A DNA stretch of 64,000 bases from Streptomyces sp. NBC_00536 (GTDB lineage: Bacteria; Actinomycetota; Actinomycetes; Streptomycetales; Streptomycetaceae), in assembly GCF_036346295.1 (NCBI RefSeq), contig NZ_CP107819.1:5580001-5644000 (forward strand), written 5' to 3'. Both the position numbers and the translations under genes were made by a program. Of the stretch, positions 32,964 to 42,096 are shown in pieces. Below the pieces are notes generated by a model. It saw only the letters and a list, made by a program, of their open reading frames with translations. It had not been told where the DNA came from and ran no database searches. Position 1 is the stretch's first letter. The number at the start of each line of letters is the position of its first letter.

Positions 32964-33287
32964 ATGCACATCAGGGGCGACCACGCCGAACTCGCAGTCG
33001 GGGGCCGCCTCGACGTGCGCAGCGCGGCGGACGCCCGTACGGCCTTCCACACCGCGCTCGACGACGGCGTCGGAGACCTCGTGCTCGATCTGACCGGGCT
33101 CGACTCCTGGGACGCGACCGGGCTGGGCGTCATCATGGGCGCCCACCGGCGGGCCGGGCGGACCGGACGGCGGCTCGTGCTGCGCGGGGTTCCGCCGCAG
33201 ATGCAGCGGCTGCTGGTGGCGACGCGGCTGCACCGGATCCTTGCGATCGAGGGTGGGCTGGAAGCGGAATCGCTTCCTCGGGTGTGA
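32964..33287 (+). CDS. STAS-domain protein (anti-sigma factor antagonist-like)
   Basis: A 107-residue single STAS domain. The beta-strand LAVGGRLDVRSA and the signature VLDLTGLDSWDATGLGVIMG fit the SpoIIAA/RsbV group; the residue following the DSW and before the ATG is where the phosphorylated serine or threonine usually lies (here Asp-Ala-Thr). No anti-sigma kinase is adjacent, so its partner is unknown. ATG 32964 follows CGGGAG. Confidence 0.88.
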   Translation: MHIRGDHAELAVGGRLDVRSAADARTAFHTALDDGVGDLVLDLTGLDSWDATGLGVIMGAHRRAGRTGRRLVLRGVPPQMQRLLVATRLHRILAIEGGLEAESLPRV

Positions 33288-33642
33288 GTTCGCCTCAATC
33301 GCCGGCGGGGCTGGGGTGTTTCCCCCGGCCCGGGGTCGGGTGGGTGGGCCGCGGCCGTGCCGGTGCCCCGCACGAGTGTCTCCTCGGCTCGCGGGCTCGG
33401 GGCGTCGGAGCGTGTGGCCGGTGGTGACCGCTCGTCCTGCGGGGACACTCCTGCGTGTCCCCGTCCCGGCCGCGACCCGGCCGATGCGGGGCGAATCGTG
33501 ACGGGCCGGGCGCGATGGGGGCCCTGTGGTTCCCGGACGGGCGTTCACGGTCTAGGGTTCGGGCGAAACCGGACCAGTAGCGGCAGCGGAGTGCGAAGGC
33601 CGGGCGAGACGACGGCGCACGACGCGATCGGGGGACTTGGTC
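33288..33642 (+). other. Intergenic region with one repeat arm
   Basis: This 355-base gap starts with the single arm of the intergenic palindrome seen at 14967 (33293-33314). The rest is GC-rich without a protein-like frame. TTCCCG-17-TAGGGT at 33530-33558 is a weak promoter candidate for the ATPase-like gene. Confidence 0.4.
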
Positions 33643-35982
33643 ATGGACCGCATGCAGGGGCAGCCCACTCCGGATGAGGGGGGCTCGCCCGCGCGGGTCG
33701 TGCGGGTTTCCGTGGGGGAGTACGTCCTTACGGTCAATCCCGTTGACGGGAGTGAGATTGAGGGCCGTCGGCCCCCCGTGGCTGGTGCGGCTGGTGTGGG
33801 GGATGCGGAGGGTTCGGGTCCCCTTCGGCGTGACGCGGCCTCACGGGGCGCTCTGGAGGGCGCCTTGCGGCCTCCCGTGGCTCCTGGGGCGCCTGTGGTC
33901 ACGTGGCCGCTGCTGGAGCGTGAGGAGGAGCGGGAGAGGCTTGCCCGGTTGCTCGGACGTGGGCGTTCCGTTCGGCTCACCGGGCCCGCCGGGTCGGGGC
34001 GAACCGCGCTGCTCGACGCCGTGGCCGGGGACTGTGCGGACCTCGCGCCCGATGGGGTCGTACGGCTCTGTGGGCATCGGCAGACTGTCAGTGAGTTGTT
34101 GTACGCGCTGTATTCGGTTGTTTATGCGCCTTCGGAGGGGTTTCCCGAGCGGCCCGCGCGGGATGAACTGCTGCGGTGGGTCGGGCAGATCGGCGCCGTT
34201 GTTCTGCTGGATGATCTGGAATTCGGCGGCGCCGGCCTGGAAGAGCTGCTGCGTGCCACGCCCGAGTGTGCTTGGTTGCTGGCCGCTACTCCGGATACGC
34301 CTGCTCCGTCTGATCATTCTCATCTGGAGGAGGTCTTCCTCGGCGGGCTGGGCAAGGCCGCGTGCGTGGAACTCCTGGAGCTGGCGGTTGAGCGGCCGCT
34401 GACCGAGCTGGAGAGCGCCTGGGCGGGGGACCTGCGGTTCGCCTCCGAGGGGCTCGCGCTGCGCTTCGTACAGGCGGGCGGGCTGCTGCGGCAGCGCGAC
34501 GAGCTGAACCGGAGCGCCGAGGACGGGGACGAGGAGCCCGGGGTCTTCGAGGAGCGCCCCAGGGACACCGTGCTCGTCCCGCTGCCGACGCTCGCCGAGG
34601 GCGCCGCACCGGCCGAGCTGCTGGCCTCGCGGGTCAGCGAGTCGGCGCGGGCCGCGCTGCGGTTCGCCTGCGCTCTCGACGGCGAGATGCCGCACCCCGC
34701 GCACCTGCCCGCCCTGGTGGGCGACACCCACGCGGACGCCGCGGTCGGGGAGCTGCTGGCGTGCGGGCTGCTGACGGCCGCGGGTACCCGCTACCGGCTG
34801 GCGGCCGGGGTGGCCCGCCAGCTCGCCGAGTCCGGTTTCGGGGCCTCCGGCGAGGCGCTGACGGCGGCCCGGCACTACGCCTGGTGGACCGGTCACGCGT
34901 CGGTGACGCCGGAGCGGGTCGCGGCCGAGGCGGACGCGGTGCTCGCCGCCCTCGCGGGCGCCGATGTGGTGGCGGCCGTCCTGCTGGCCCGTACGGCCGC
35001 GCCCGCCTTCGCCGCCTCCCTGCACTGGGGCGCCTGGGAACGGGTCCTGCGGGCCGGGGCCGAGGCCGCCCGGACCGCCGGGGAGGTCGCCGAGCAGGCG
35101 TACTTCCACCACGAACTCGGCATCCTCGCGCTGTGCGGCGGACGGCTGGACCGGGCCCGCGCCGAACTGGAGACCTCCAACGGGCTGCGCGGCGCCCTCG
35201 CGGACAAGCGCGGCACGGTGGCGGGCCGCAGGGCGCTGGCCCTGGTCACGGACCGGGAGTCGGCGGGCCGGCAGCTCTCGCCCCCGCTGCGCCTGGAAGC
35301 CCCCGCTCCGGCGGGGTCGGAGGCGCGGACCGAGGCGTTCCCGCTGGTGCGCGTCGCGCCGGTGCCCGCGGTGGCGCCGCCGCCCGCGGCGGTCTTCGAG
35401 GAGACCTTCCCGCTGGACGCGAAGCCCGCGCCCGTGACCGTACGGGTGCCGGTGACGCGGCCCGCGCAGGCCCCGGCCCCGCAGTGGCACCGGCGGCCCG
35501 CGGTGCTGGCGGCGGGGGGCGTGCTCGCGGTACTGGCCCTGGGGACGGCGGTGAGCTTCGCGATCACCTCGGGCGACGGGTCGGACACCGAGAACTCGGG
35601 TTCCGTGACTCCCTCGTCCTCGTCCTCCGCTCCCGATAAGAGCGGGAACGATCCTGCGCCCGCCCCCGCGGTTCCCGGCGCGTCTCCTTCACCGTCCACC
35701 TCCGGCTCCGCGACCGTGCTCCCGCCGTCCCCGGGCACCTCGCCGCCGGGACCCTCCGGCTCCGCCTCGGTCCCGGGCCCCGGGAACGTGCCCACCCGTG
35801 GTCCCGGCTCCAAGCCCCCGTCCTCGACGACTCCGGGTTCACCTCCGGCCTCCTCGCCGGGTGGAAGCCCGTCGTCGTCGGCACCTGCTTCGCCGCCGTC
35901 CTCCACGTCGCCGTCGACCTCCCCGAGCACTCCGACCGGGCCCACCACCACCCAGCTCTCCCCGCCCGCCGCCACGCCCTGA
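33643..35982 (+). CDS. Large ATP-binding protein with a membrane segment and a Pro/Ser-rich C-terminal tail
   Basis: A 779-residue protein. The first 70 residues contain a beta-rich segment (VVRVSVGEYVLTVNPVDGSE). An AAA/STAND-like ATPase follows with Walker A LTGPAGSGRTALL and Walker B AVVLLDDLEF. The middle (about 330-540) is Ala/Leu-rich and helical, resembling winged-helix and TPR segments. One membrane helix lies at about 622-645 (VLAAGGVLAVLALGTAVSFAI). The final 130 residues are Pro, Ser, Thr and Gly only, typical of a cell-wall-spanning exported tail. This order implies a cytosolic ATPase anchored with its tail outside. Its function is unknown. Confidence 0.8.
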   Translation: MDRMQGQPTPDEGGSPARVVRVSVGEYVLTVNPVDGSEIEGRRPPVAGAAGVGDAEGSGPLRRDAASRGALEGALRPPVAPGAPVVTWPLLEREEERERLARLLGRGRSVRLTGPAGSGRTALLDAVAGDCADLAPDGVVRLCGHRQTVSELLYALYSVVYAPSEGFPERPARDELLRWVGQIGAVVLLDDLEFGGAGLEELLRATPECAWLLAATPDTPAPSDHSHLEEVFLGGLGKAACVELLELAVERPLTELESAWAGDLRFASEGLALRFVQAGGLLRQRDELNRSAEDGDEEPGVFEERPRDTVLVPLPTLAEGAAPAELLASRVSESARAALRFACALDGEMPHPAHLPALVGDTHADAAVGELLACGLLTAAGTRYRLAAGVARQLAESGFGASGEALTAARHYAWWTGHASVTPERVAAEADAVLAALAGADVVAAVLLARTAAPAFAASLHWGAWERVLRAGAEAARTAGEVAEQAYFHHELGILALCGGRLDRARAELETSNGLRGALADKRGTVAGRRALALVTDRESAGRQLSPPLRLEAPAPAGSEARTEAFPLVRVAPVPAVAPPPAAVFEETFPLDAKPAPVTVRVPVTRPAQAPAPQWHRRPAVLAAGGVLAVLALGTAVSFAITSGDGSDTENSGSVTPSSSSSAPDKSGNDPAPAPAVPGASPSPSTSGSATVLPPSPGTSPPGPSGSASVPGPGNVPTRGPGSKPPSSTTPGSPPASSPGGSPSSSAPASPPSSTSPSTSPSTPTGPTTTQLSPPAATP

Positions 35983-36003
35983 GCCCGCGGCTGAGCGCGC
36001 GAA

Positions 36004-36038
36004 AATGCCCCCTTCCGCCGGTGACGGAAGGGGGCATT
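36004..36038. terminator. Bidirectional terminator between the ATPase-like gene and nucS
   Basis: A perfect 14-bp stem (36004-36017 with 36025-36038) and a 7-base loop lie between two convergent genes, with AAAA and TT at the ends. Confidence 0.88.
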
Positions 36039-36048
36039 CAGGTCAAGA

Positions 36049-36720
36049 TCAGAAGAGGCGCAGCTTGTCGTCCTCGATGCCGCGCATCGCGTTGTAGTCG
36101 AGGATCACGCACTCCATGCCGCGGTCCGTCGCCAGCACGCGGGCCTGGGGCTTGATCTCCTGGGCCGCGTAGACGCCGCGGACCGGCGCGAGGTGCGGGT
36201 CGCGGTTGAGGAGTTCCAGGTAGCGGGTCAGCTGCTCCACGCCGTCGATCTCGCCGCGCCGCTTGATCTCCACGGCCACCGTCGCGCCCGAGGCGTCCCG
36301 GCACAGGATGTCGACCGGCCCGATCGCGGTCATGTACTCGCGGCGGATCAGCGTGAAGCCCTCGCCGAGGGTATCGATCCGGTCGGCCAGGAGTTCCTGG
36401 AGGTGGGCCTCCACGCCGTCCTTGATCAGACCGGGGTCGATGCCCAGCTCGTGGGAGGAGTCGTGGATGACTTCCTCCATCGTGATGATGAGCTTCTCAC
36501 CCGCCTTGTTGACGACGGTCCAGACGCCCGCGTCGTCCCCCGTCCCCTCTTTGAGGGTGCAGGGCGGGGACATCCAGTTGAGCGGTTTGTACGCCCGGTC
36601 GTCCGCGTGGATCGAGACACTGCCGTCGGCCTTCACGAGGATCAGACGGGGTGCCGAGGGCAGATGGGCGGTGAGCCGGCCCGCGTAATCGACGGAGCAG
36701 CGGGCAATGACGAGACGCAT
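36049..36720 (-). CDS. nucS: Endonuclease NucS (mismatch-specific, EndoMS)
   Basis: A 223-residue nuclease that takes the place of MutS-MutL mismatch repair in actinobacteria. It cleaves both strands near G-T, T-T and G-G mismatches, assisted by the sliding clamp. The N-terminal dimerisation domain begins [16 protein letters not shown]. The catalytic domain has the RecB-like motif [23 protein letters not shown] (Asp, then Glu-x-Lys). The C-terminus EDDKLRLF looks like the clamp-binding peptide. ATG 36720 fits the family start. Confidence 0.95.
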   Translation of the reverse strand: MRLVIARCSVDYAGRLTAHLPSAPRLILVKADGSVSIHADDRAYKPLNWMSPPCTLKEGTGDDAGVWTVVNKAGEKLIITMEEVIHDSSHELGIDPGLIKDGVEAHLQELLADRIDTLGEGFTLIRREYMTAIGPVDILCRDASGATVAVEIKRRGEIDGVEQLTRYLELLNRDPHLAPVRGVYAAQEIKPQARVLATDRGMECVILDYNAMRGIEDDKLRLF

Positions 36721-36940
36721 GGTCGGCAACGCTACTCGACCGACCCGCCTCCACGCGATTCGCCCCCGAAAGCCCCCTTCGCGGATGGCGCGTTGTATGC
36801 GCATTCTCCTGGTGCGGTACCCACCGGGCGCCTACCGTGGTGAGCGGGAGGTCGTCGTGCGTGCACGCTGCGTCGCGGTTTCCCTTCCCTGCCCGTAAGA
36901 CTCCGGTCACCAAACGGCCGGGGTCGCGAGAGGAGAACCC

Positions 36941-37333
36941 ATGTCGCTCGACGTCTCACCGGCCCTACTTGAACAGGCCGAGCGAGGCGAGGTCGACGAA
37001 GCCGCTTTCGTCGACTGCGTCCGGACCTCCCTGCCTTTCGCCTGGGAGATGATCAGCTCGTTGGTGGCCCAACTGAAGGTTGACGGTGGCGAGTTCGCCG
37101 ACAACCAGACGCCGCCGCCCAACGAGCAGGCGCGCGGCCAGCTGCTGCGCGCACTCGCGAGTGATGCCATACGTGGTGCGCTGCAGCGGCACTTCGGAGT
37201 GCGTCTGGCATTCCAGAACTGTCACCGCGTGGCGGTGTTCCCGCTGGATCCCGCGGTGGACGACCGGCTGGCCAAGTTCACGTCCATCAGGGGCCAGCTG
37301 CTCAACCAGTCGCCGGAACTTCGGGACTGCTAG
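36941..37333 (+). CDS. SCO5389-family conserved protein
   Basis: A 130-residue protein conserved in streptomycetes (I recognise it as the family named after SCO5389). The N-terminus reads MSLDVSPALLEQAERGEVDE; the middle contains PFAWEMISSLVAQL; the C-terminal part has LAFQNCHRVAVFPLD. There are no membrane segments or known motifs. The ATG follows AGAGGAGAA. The function is unknown. Confidence 0.85.
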   Translation: MSLDVSPALLEQAERGEVDEAAFVDCVRTSLPFAWEMISSLVAQLKVDGGEFADNQTPPPNEQARGQLLRALASDAIRGALQRHFGVRLAFQNCHRVAVFPLDPAVDDRLAKFTSIRGQLLNQSPELRDC

Positions 37334-37348
37334 TGACTTAGTACTCCG

Positions 37349-37394
37349 CTGCCGCTCCGTATCGCGGGAGGTGCGACTGATACCGGAGCGGCAG
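37349..37394. terminator. Bidirectional hairpin between the SCO5389-family gene and the LLM gene
   Basis: Arms 37349-37363 and 37379-37394 pair along 15 bases with a single-base bulge. The hairpin lies between two convergent genes. Confidence 0.75.
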
Positions 37395-37411
37395 CCACCG
37401 GTGCGCGGGGC

Positions 37412-38452
37412 TCAGGCCAGCAGCGGCAGGACCTCGATGCCCAGGCGGCGTACGTTCTCCTCGGTGCCCGCGAGATCGCCGGAGCCCTCGGTCAGAAGGG
37501 CGAAGCGGGTGATGCCGGTGCGCTGGGAGGTGGCGGCCAGCCGGTCCGCGGCCAGCGCGGGCGTGCCCACGGGGTGCAGCTCGCACAGCAGCTCCGTGTA
37601 GGCGACGGGATCCCGCATGGCGCGCACCCGCCCGTCCACCGTCACGTGCGCGTCCAGCCCCTGCTTCAGCCATCCGGGCATCGCCTTGAGCAGGGCCTCG
37701 CGCGCGTCGGCCGTACGGTCCGCCAGCTGGCAGACCCCGGCCGACACGTGCCCGGCGGCCAGCACCCGGTCCCGCGGGTGCCCGGCGGCCAGTGCCGCGT
37801 CCCGCCACAGGGCGACCATCGCGGCCTTGTCCTCGTCGCCGCAGTGCATGCCGAGCAGCATCGGGAGCAGCCGCTCGGCGGCGAGCCGCACCGACGCGGG
37901 GGAGGTGCAGGCGACGATCACCTCCGGTCCGCTGCCGTCCTCGTCCAGGGACTCCGACGGGCGCGGTACGACGGCCACCTCGCGGAAGCCGTACCGTTCC
38001 CCGGGGCCCGCGGGGACCCCCACGCTCGGCTCGGTCAGCCACCGCCGCAGCAGGTCCAGCGCCGCCGGGAAGCCGTGCTCGTACGCCTCCAGGCCGCCGC
38101 CGAACACCTCCAGGTCCACCCAGGGCCCGCCCCGGCCCACCCCGAGGGTGAACCTGCCGCCCGAGGTGAGGTGCAGCAGGGCGGCCTGTTCGCCGAGCGC
38201 CACCGGATGTGCGTTCGGCAGCACGCTCACCGCCGTCCCCACCCGCAGCCGCCGGGTCCGGCCCAGCAGCAGGGCCGCCAGGGTCACCGCCGACGGGCAC
38301 ACCCCGTACGGAACGAAGTGGTGCTCGGCCACCCAGACCGAGTCCAGCCCGGCCTCCTCGGCCACCTCGGCGGTCCGGACCGCCCTGTGCAGGGCCTCGC
38401 CAGGCCCCTGGCCGGGGAACTGGGCCCCCAGTACAAATGCTCCTACGCGCAT
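37412..38452 (-). CDS. LLM-class flavin-dependent oxidoreductase
   Basis: A 346-residue luciferase-like TIM-barrel monooxygenase using FMN or F420. The start (MRVGAFVLGAQFPGQG), the DSVWVAEHHFVPYG motif and LHLTSGGRFTLGVGRGGP are characteristic. The substrate is unknown. ATG 38452 is preceded by GAGGAGGAGAAGG, a very strong ribosome-binding site. The gene is transcribed away from the 114-residue zinc-ribbon-like protein, with 220 bases between the two. Confidence 0.9.
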   Translation of the reverse strand: MRVGAFVLGAQFPGQGPGEALHRAVRTAEVAEEAGLDSVWVAEHHFVPYGVCPSAVTLAALLLGRTRRLRVGTAVSVLPNAHPVALGEQAALLHLTSGGRFTLGVGRGGPWVDLEVFGGGLEAYEHGFPAALDLLRRWLTEPSVGVPAGPGERYGFREVAVVPRPSESLDEDGSGPEVIVACTSPASVRLAAERLLPMLLGMHCGDEDKAAMVALWRDAALAAGHPRDRVLAAGHVSAGVCQLADRTADAREALLKAMPGWLKQGLDAHVTVDGRVRAMRDPVAYTELLCELHPVGTPALAADRLAATSQRTGITRFALLTEGSGDLAGTEENVRRLGIEVLPLLA

Positions 38453-38672
38453 CGCCTTCTCCTCCTCGCGGCTGACGCGGCCTCCCCAGGTGGACCGGTT
38501 TCGTGAGACACCGTCTGCTGGCAACAACGTCTGACACGTGCCATAGGCACGGCCTGACAGGAAAGTTATTGGGATTGTCGGGGAATCGTCTTCGGCCACT
38601 CTGCGGGTACCCGGGTGCGCGGCGCGTAGTCTGGGGAAAAGTCCTGTCCGTCCGCCGATCCGTGAGGTATAC

Positions 38673-39017
38673 GTGTCACCGCGCCACAACCGCCCCCGGG
38701 GCGGCGAGAATCCTGCCGACCGATCGGACACGGACTCGGGCCGCGGCCCCGGGCTGGAGCGGTACGGTCTGGAGCGCACGGAGGAGTACCAGGGCGAGCA
38801 GTGGATGGTCCGGCACGTCGCGGGCGCGAGCGCCGCGGGCAAGCGCTACCGCTGCCCCGGCTGCGACCAGGAGATCCCCTCCGGCACCCCGCACCTGGTC
38901 GCCTGGCCCGAGTACGGCGGCGTGGACGACCGCAGGCACTGGCACAAGGCCTGCTGGAACGCGAAGGACCGCCGCACCTCGCGGGTGCAGCGGTCCCGTA
39001 ACGCTCCCAAGTACTGA
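38673..39017 (+). CDS. Small conserved protein with a zinc-ribbon or HNH-like motif
   Basis: A 114-residue basic protein. The N-terminal 50 residues are hydrophilic; the rest has YRCPGCDQEIPSGTPHLVAW and HWHKACWNAKDRR, an arrangement of Cys and His pairs that could bind zinc, similar to HNH or PARP-type fingers. Old annotations call homologues ATP/GTP-binding; no P-loop is present here. GTG 38673 is the first start in frame with the motif. Function unknown. Confidence 0.78.
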   Translation: MSPRHNRPRGGENPADRSDTDSGRGPGLERYGLERTEEYQGEQWMVRHVAGASAAGKRYRCPGCDQEIPSGTPHLVAWPEYGGVDDRRHWHKACWNAKDRRTSRVQRSRNAPKY

Positions 39018-39069
39018 CCGGCCGCACCGTCCGGCCGCACCGTCCGGCCGCACCGACCGGCCGTACGGA
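39018..39069. repeat. 13-base tandem repeat after the 114-residue gene
   Basis: The unit ccggccgcaccgt occurs three times (the third ends in a) plus a degenerate fourth copy, starting in the last bases after the stop. It fills the gap between this gene and the convergent ABC permease gene. Confidence 0.8.
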
Positions 39070-39089
39070 TCCCCGCGCGGCCCGCGGCC

Positions 39090-39941
39090 TCACACGTCGC
39101 GGCGCCGGACCACCACGTACGAGGCGGCCACCGCGGCGCCCGTCACCAGCACGAGCAGCGCCATCTGCACCATCCTGCTCGGCAGATCGGTGGAGCCCGT
39201 CCCGTCCGGCATGCCGAAGAGCTGCATCAGGGCCACCGGGGCGTTGTAGTCGAGGACGAGGCGGCCCAGCGGCGCCGAAGCCGACCAGATGCTGAGCATC
39301 GCCCCTATCAGCGGCGGCAGCGTGACCACCCCGAGCATCACCGCGATCGCCCCCGCCGAATGCCGCACCAGCGCCCCGACGGCGAGTGAGAGCACCCCGA
39401 GCAGGGTCACGTAGACGCTCACCGCCAGGGCGTAGGCCCAGGCGCTGTTGCTGTGCGGACCGGCCGTGGGACCGCCGTGCACCATGGCCGCGGAGACCCC
39501 CACCAGGAAGATCGAGGCGGCGACGGTGAGGAAGGCGACGGCGCTGAAGACGAGGTACTTCGCGGTGAGCACCCGGTGGCGGTCGGGAGCGGCGCCGAAG
39601 GTCGTCCGGACCAGCCCGGTGCCGTATTCGGAGGTGATCGTCAGCACCCCGAGCACCAGCACCGAGAGCTGGCCGGCCATCAGGCCGAACAGCGCGGGCG
39701 CGGTGAACGGCATGCTCCGGTAGTTCTCGTCGGAGGTCTGCGCCACGAAGGCCAGCCCGATGCCGACGACGGTCACCACCAGCGAGCCGATCGTCCACAG
39801 CGTGGAGCGGACCGAGATCAGCTTGGTCCACTCCGAGGCCACCGCGTGACCGAGGTGCGGGCGCGGCGTGGGCAGCGGGTCGGTGTTGCCCGCCGGGCCC
39901 GGCCGCGGCGGGCGCTGCTGCGTGCTGCTCGGCGGGGTCAT
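39090..39941 (-). CDS. ABC-2 type transporter permease (system 1)
   Basis: A 283-residue integral membrane protein with six hydrophobic segments after a Pro-rich cytosolic N-terminus. It carries the exporter signature SEWTKLISVRSTLWTI at about 36 and TSEYGTGLVRTTFGA near 104. The gene overlaps its ATPase by 4 bases (ATGA). It is paralogous to the permease at 41311-42096 (shared SEWTKI and TEY-SGMIRTSL motifs). The substrate is not known; homologues export lipids, peptides or drugs. Confidence 0.9.
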   Translation of the reverse strand: MTPPSSTQQRPPRPGPAGNTDPLPTPRPHLGHAVASEWTKLISVRSTLWTIGSLVVTVVGIGLAFVAQTSDENYRSMPFTAPALFGLMAGQLSVLVLGVLTITSEYGTGLVRTTFGAAPDRHRVLTAKYLVFSAVAFLTVAASIFLVGVSAAMVHGGPTAGPHSNSAWAYALAVSVYVTLLGVLSLAVGALVRHSAGAIAVMLGVVTLPPLIGAMLSIWSASAPLGRLVLDYNAPVALMQLFGMPDGTGSTDLPSRMVQMALLVLVTGAAVAASYVVVRRRDV

Positions 39942-41137
39942 CGGGAGTCCTCGGGGTTGTTCTTGACGGCCCCGGCGAGATCAGCGGGGCTGCTCGGCAT
40001 CAGGAAGGCGGCGCTGGGCCCGGCGGGCGGGGGCGCCGCCCCGGCGGGCGCGCCGTCGGCGGGCGCCGTGGCGGTGGCCGGCGCGGATCCCGGCGCGCCG
40101 TCGGCCGCCGGGGGAGCGGGCACGTACCAGCCCTCGTGGGGGACGGCCGGCGGGGCCGCCTCCTCCTCCCACGCGGGCACGCTCAGCGGCTCCGGCTCGA
40201 ACAGCTCGGCCCGCGGGTCCTCGGTGGAGGTGTATTCGACGGCGGCGTGGGTCATCCGCATGTAGGCCTCTTCGAGCGAGGCCTTGTGCGGGGACAGCTC
40301 CCACAGCCGTACGCCGCCCCCGTGCGCGAGGTCGGAGATGCGCGGCAGGTCCAGGCCGGTCACGCGCAGGGCGCCGTCCGGCTCCTTCAGCACGCGTGCG
40401 CCCGCCTCGGCCAGGATCCGGGAGAGGCGCTCCCCGTCCCCGGGGGCGTCGGCGGAGGCGCGGACCCGAGCGAATCCGGCCGAATTGTGCGTGATGAACT
40501 CCTGTACGCCCATGTCGGCCAGCAGCCGCCCGCGCCCGATGACGATCAGGTGGTCGGCGGTCACCGCCATCTCGCTCATCAGGTGCGAGGAGACGAAGAC
40601 GGTGCGGCCCTCGGCGGCCAGCTGCTTCATGAGGTTGCGGACCCAGAGGATGCCCTCGGGGTCGAGGCCGTTGACCGGCTCGTCGAAGAGCAGCACCTGC
40701 GGGTCGCCGAGCAGGGCCGCCGCGATCCCGAGCCGCTGGCCCATGCCGAGCGAGAAGCCCTTCGTCCGCTGCCGGGCCACGTCCTGGAGGCCGACCACAC
40801 GGAGCACTTCGTCCACGCGCTTCTCCGGGATCCCGGACAGCTGGGCGAGGGCGAGCAGGTGCGTACGGGCCCGGCGGCCGCCGTGGACGGCCTTGGCGTC
40901 GAGCAGGGCGCCGACGGTGCGCTGCGCGTTCGGCAGCTCGCGGAAGGCGGAGCCGTTGATCGTGACCCGCCCGGCGGTGGGCCGGTCCAGGCCGAGGATC
41001 ATGCGCATGGTGGTCGACTTCCCGGACCCGTTGGGCCCCAGGAATCCGGTGACGTGACCCGGCCTGACCTGGAAGGAGAGCTGGTCGACGGCGGTCTTGG
41101 CGCCGAAGCGCTTGGTCAGGCCGACTGCCTCGATCAT
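39938..41137 (-). CDS. ABC transporter ATP-binding protein (system 1)
   Basis: A 399-residue ATPase. Walker A is GPNGSGKST, the signature is FSLGMGQRLGIA, Walker B is VLLFDEPVNGLD, and the H-loop is FVSSHLM. A C-terminal extension of about 90 residues is Pro/Ala-rich with acidic stretches and is not part of the fold. It is 70-80 percent identical by eye in the core to the ATPase at 42093-43151. The strict -4 overlap with its permease shows they form one unit. Confidence 0.93.
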   Translation of the reverse strand: MIEAVGLTKRFGAKTAVDQLSFQVRPGHVTGFLGPNGSGKSTTMRMILGLDRPTAGRVTINGSAFRELPNAQRTVGALLDAKAVHGGRRARTHLLALAQLSGIPEKRVDEVLRVVGLQDVARQRTKGFSLGMGQRLGIAAALLGDPQVLLFDEPVNGLDPEGILWVRNLMKQLAAEGRTVFVSSHLMSEMAVTADHLIVIGRGRLLADMGVQEFITHNSAGFARVRASADAPGDGERLSRILAEAGARVLKEPDGALRVTGLDLPRISDLAHGGGVRLWELSPHKASLEEAYMRMTHAAVEYTSTEDPRAELFEPEPLSVPAWEEEAAPPAVPHEGWYVPAPPAADGAPGSAPATATAPADGAPAGAAPPPAGPSAAFLMPSSPADLAGAVKNNPEDSR

Positions 41138-41248
41138 TTCCGTGTCCCTTGCCAGACTGGGCGAGATTCTCCCGGGTAAGGCTTAAGAGGATATCGAGCC
41201 TCGTACGGTTCCACCCCCGGCCCATCCCTGAGGTACCCCTGAGATACG

Positions 41249-41285
41249 ACCCGGGGCCGCCCCTGAGAAGGGACGGCCCCGGGGT
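41249..41285 (-). terminator. Terminator of ABC system 2
   Basis: An 11-bp GC stem (41249-41259 with 41274-41285, one bulge) with an inner CCCT/AGGG pair lies 26 bases beyond the stop of the second permease. It separates the two ABC units. Confidence 0.65.
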
Positions 41286-41310
41286 GCGGACCGAGCGGAT
41301 CGGGCGTCGG

Positions 41311-42096
41311 TCAGGCGTCGCGCTTCTTCAGGACGAGGTACCCGCCGAGGACCGAGGCGGCCACCCACAGGAGCATGATCCCGAGGCCGCCCCAGGGGCC
41401 GTAGGGCGTCTCGGCCCTGCCCATGGCGTCCGGCACGATCTGCATGATCTTGGACCCCGCCTTGTCGGGCAGGTACTGGCCGTACTTGCGGGTCGCTTCG
41501 AAACCGCTGAGGAGGTTCGAGACGATCAGGAAGAACGGGATCAGGATGCTGATCGAGGCGACCGAGCTGCGCAGCATCGCGGCCACGCCCATGGAGAACA
41601 GGGCGAGCAGCGCCATGTACAGGCCGGCGCCGACCACCGCGCGCAGGACGTTGTCCTCGCCGATGCCGATGCTGTGGCCGCCCAGGATCGCCTGGCCGAT
41701 GAAGAACGACAGGAAGCTGGTCAGCAGCCCGACCACCAGCGCCAGCGCCGTGGCCACGGTGAGCTTGCCCAGCAGGAAGCCCGCGCGCCCGGGCACGGCG
41801 GCCAGCGAGGTACGGATCATGCCCGAGCTGTACTCGGTACTGACGACCAGCACCCCGAAGACGATCATCGCCAGCTGGCCGAACTGCATCCCGCTGAAGC
41901 TCAGCAGGGCGGGGTCGAAAGTGGCCTGGTCGGCCGCGCTCATGTCGTTGAAGCTCGCGTTGACCAGGGCGCAGAACGCGGCGCTGAAACCGACGGTCGC
42001 GATGAGGGCGAGGGCGAGCGTCCAGCTGGTGGAGGCGACCGTGCGGATCTTGGTCCACTCGGACTGGAGAACGGCGGGGAAGGAAGCCATGGTCAC
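41311..42096 (-). CDS. ABC-2 type transporter permease (system 2)
   Basis: A 261-residue membrane protein with six hydrophobic segments and the motifs LQSEWTKIRTVASTSWTL and STEYSSGMIRTSLAAVPGR. It is paralogous to system 1. The GTG at 42096 overlaps the ATPase stop (GTGA); an ATG two codons later (42090) is also possible. It ends with the basic KKRDA tail. Confidence 0.9.
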   Translation of the reverse strand: MTMASFPAVLQSEWTKIRTVASTSWTLALALIATVGFSAAFCALVNASFNDMSAADQATFDPALLSFSGMQFGQLAMIVFGVLVVSTEYSSGMIRTSLAAVPGRAGFLLGKLTVATALALVVGLLTSFLSFFIGQAILGGHSIGIGEDNVLRAVVGAGLYMALLALFSMGVAAMLRSSVASISILIPFFLIVSNLLSGFEATRKYGQYLPDKAGSKIMQIVPDAMGRAETPYGPWGGLGIMLLWVAASVLGGYLVLKKRDA

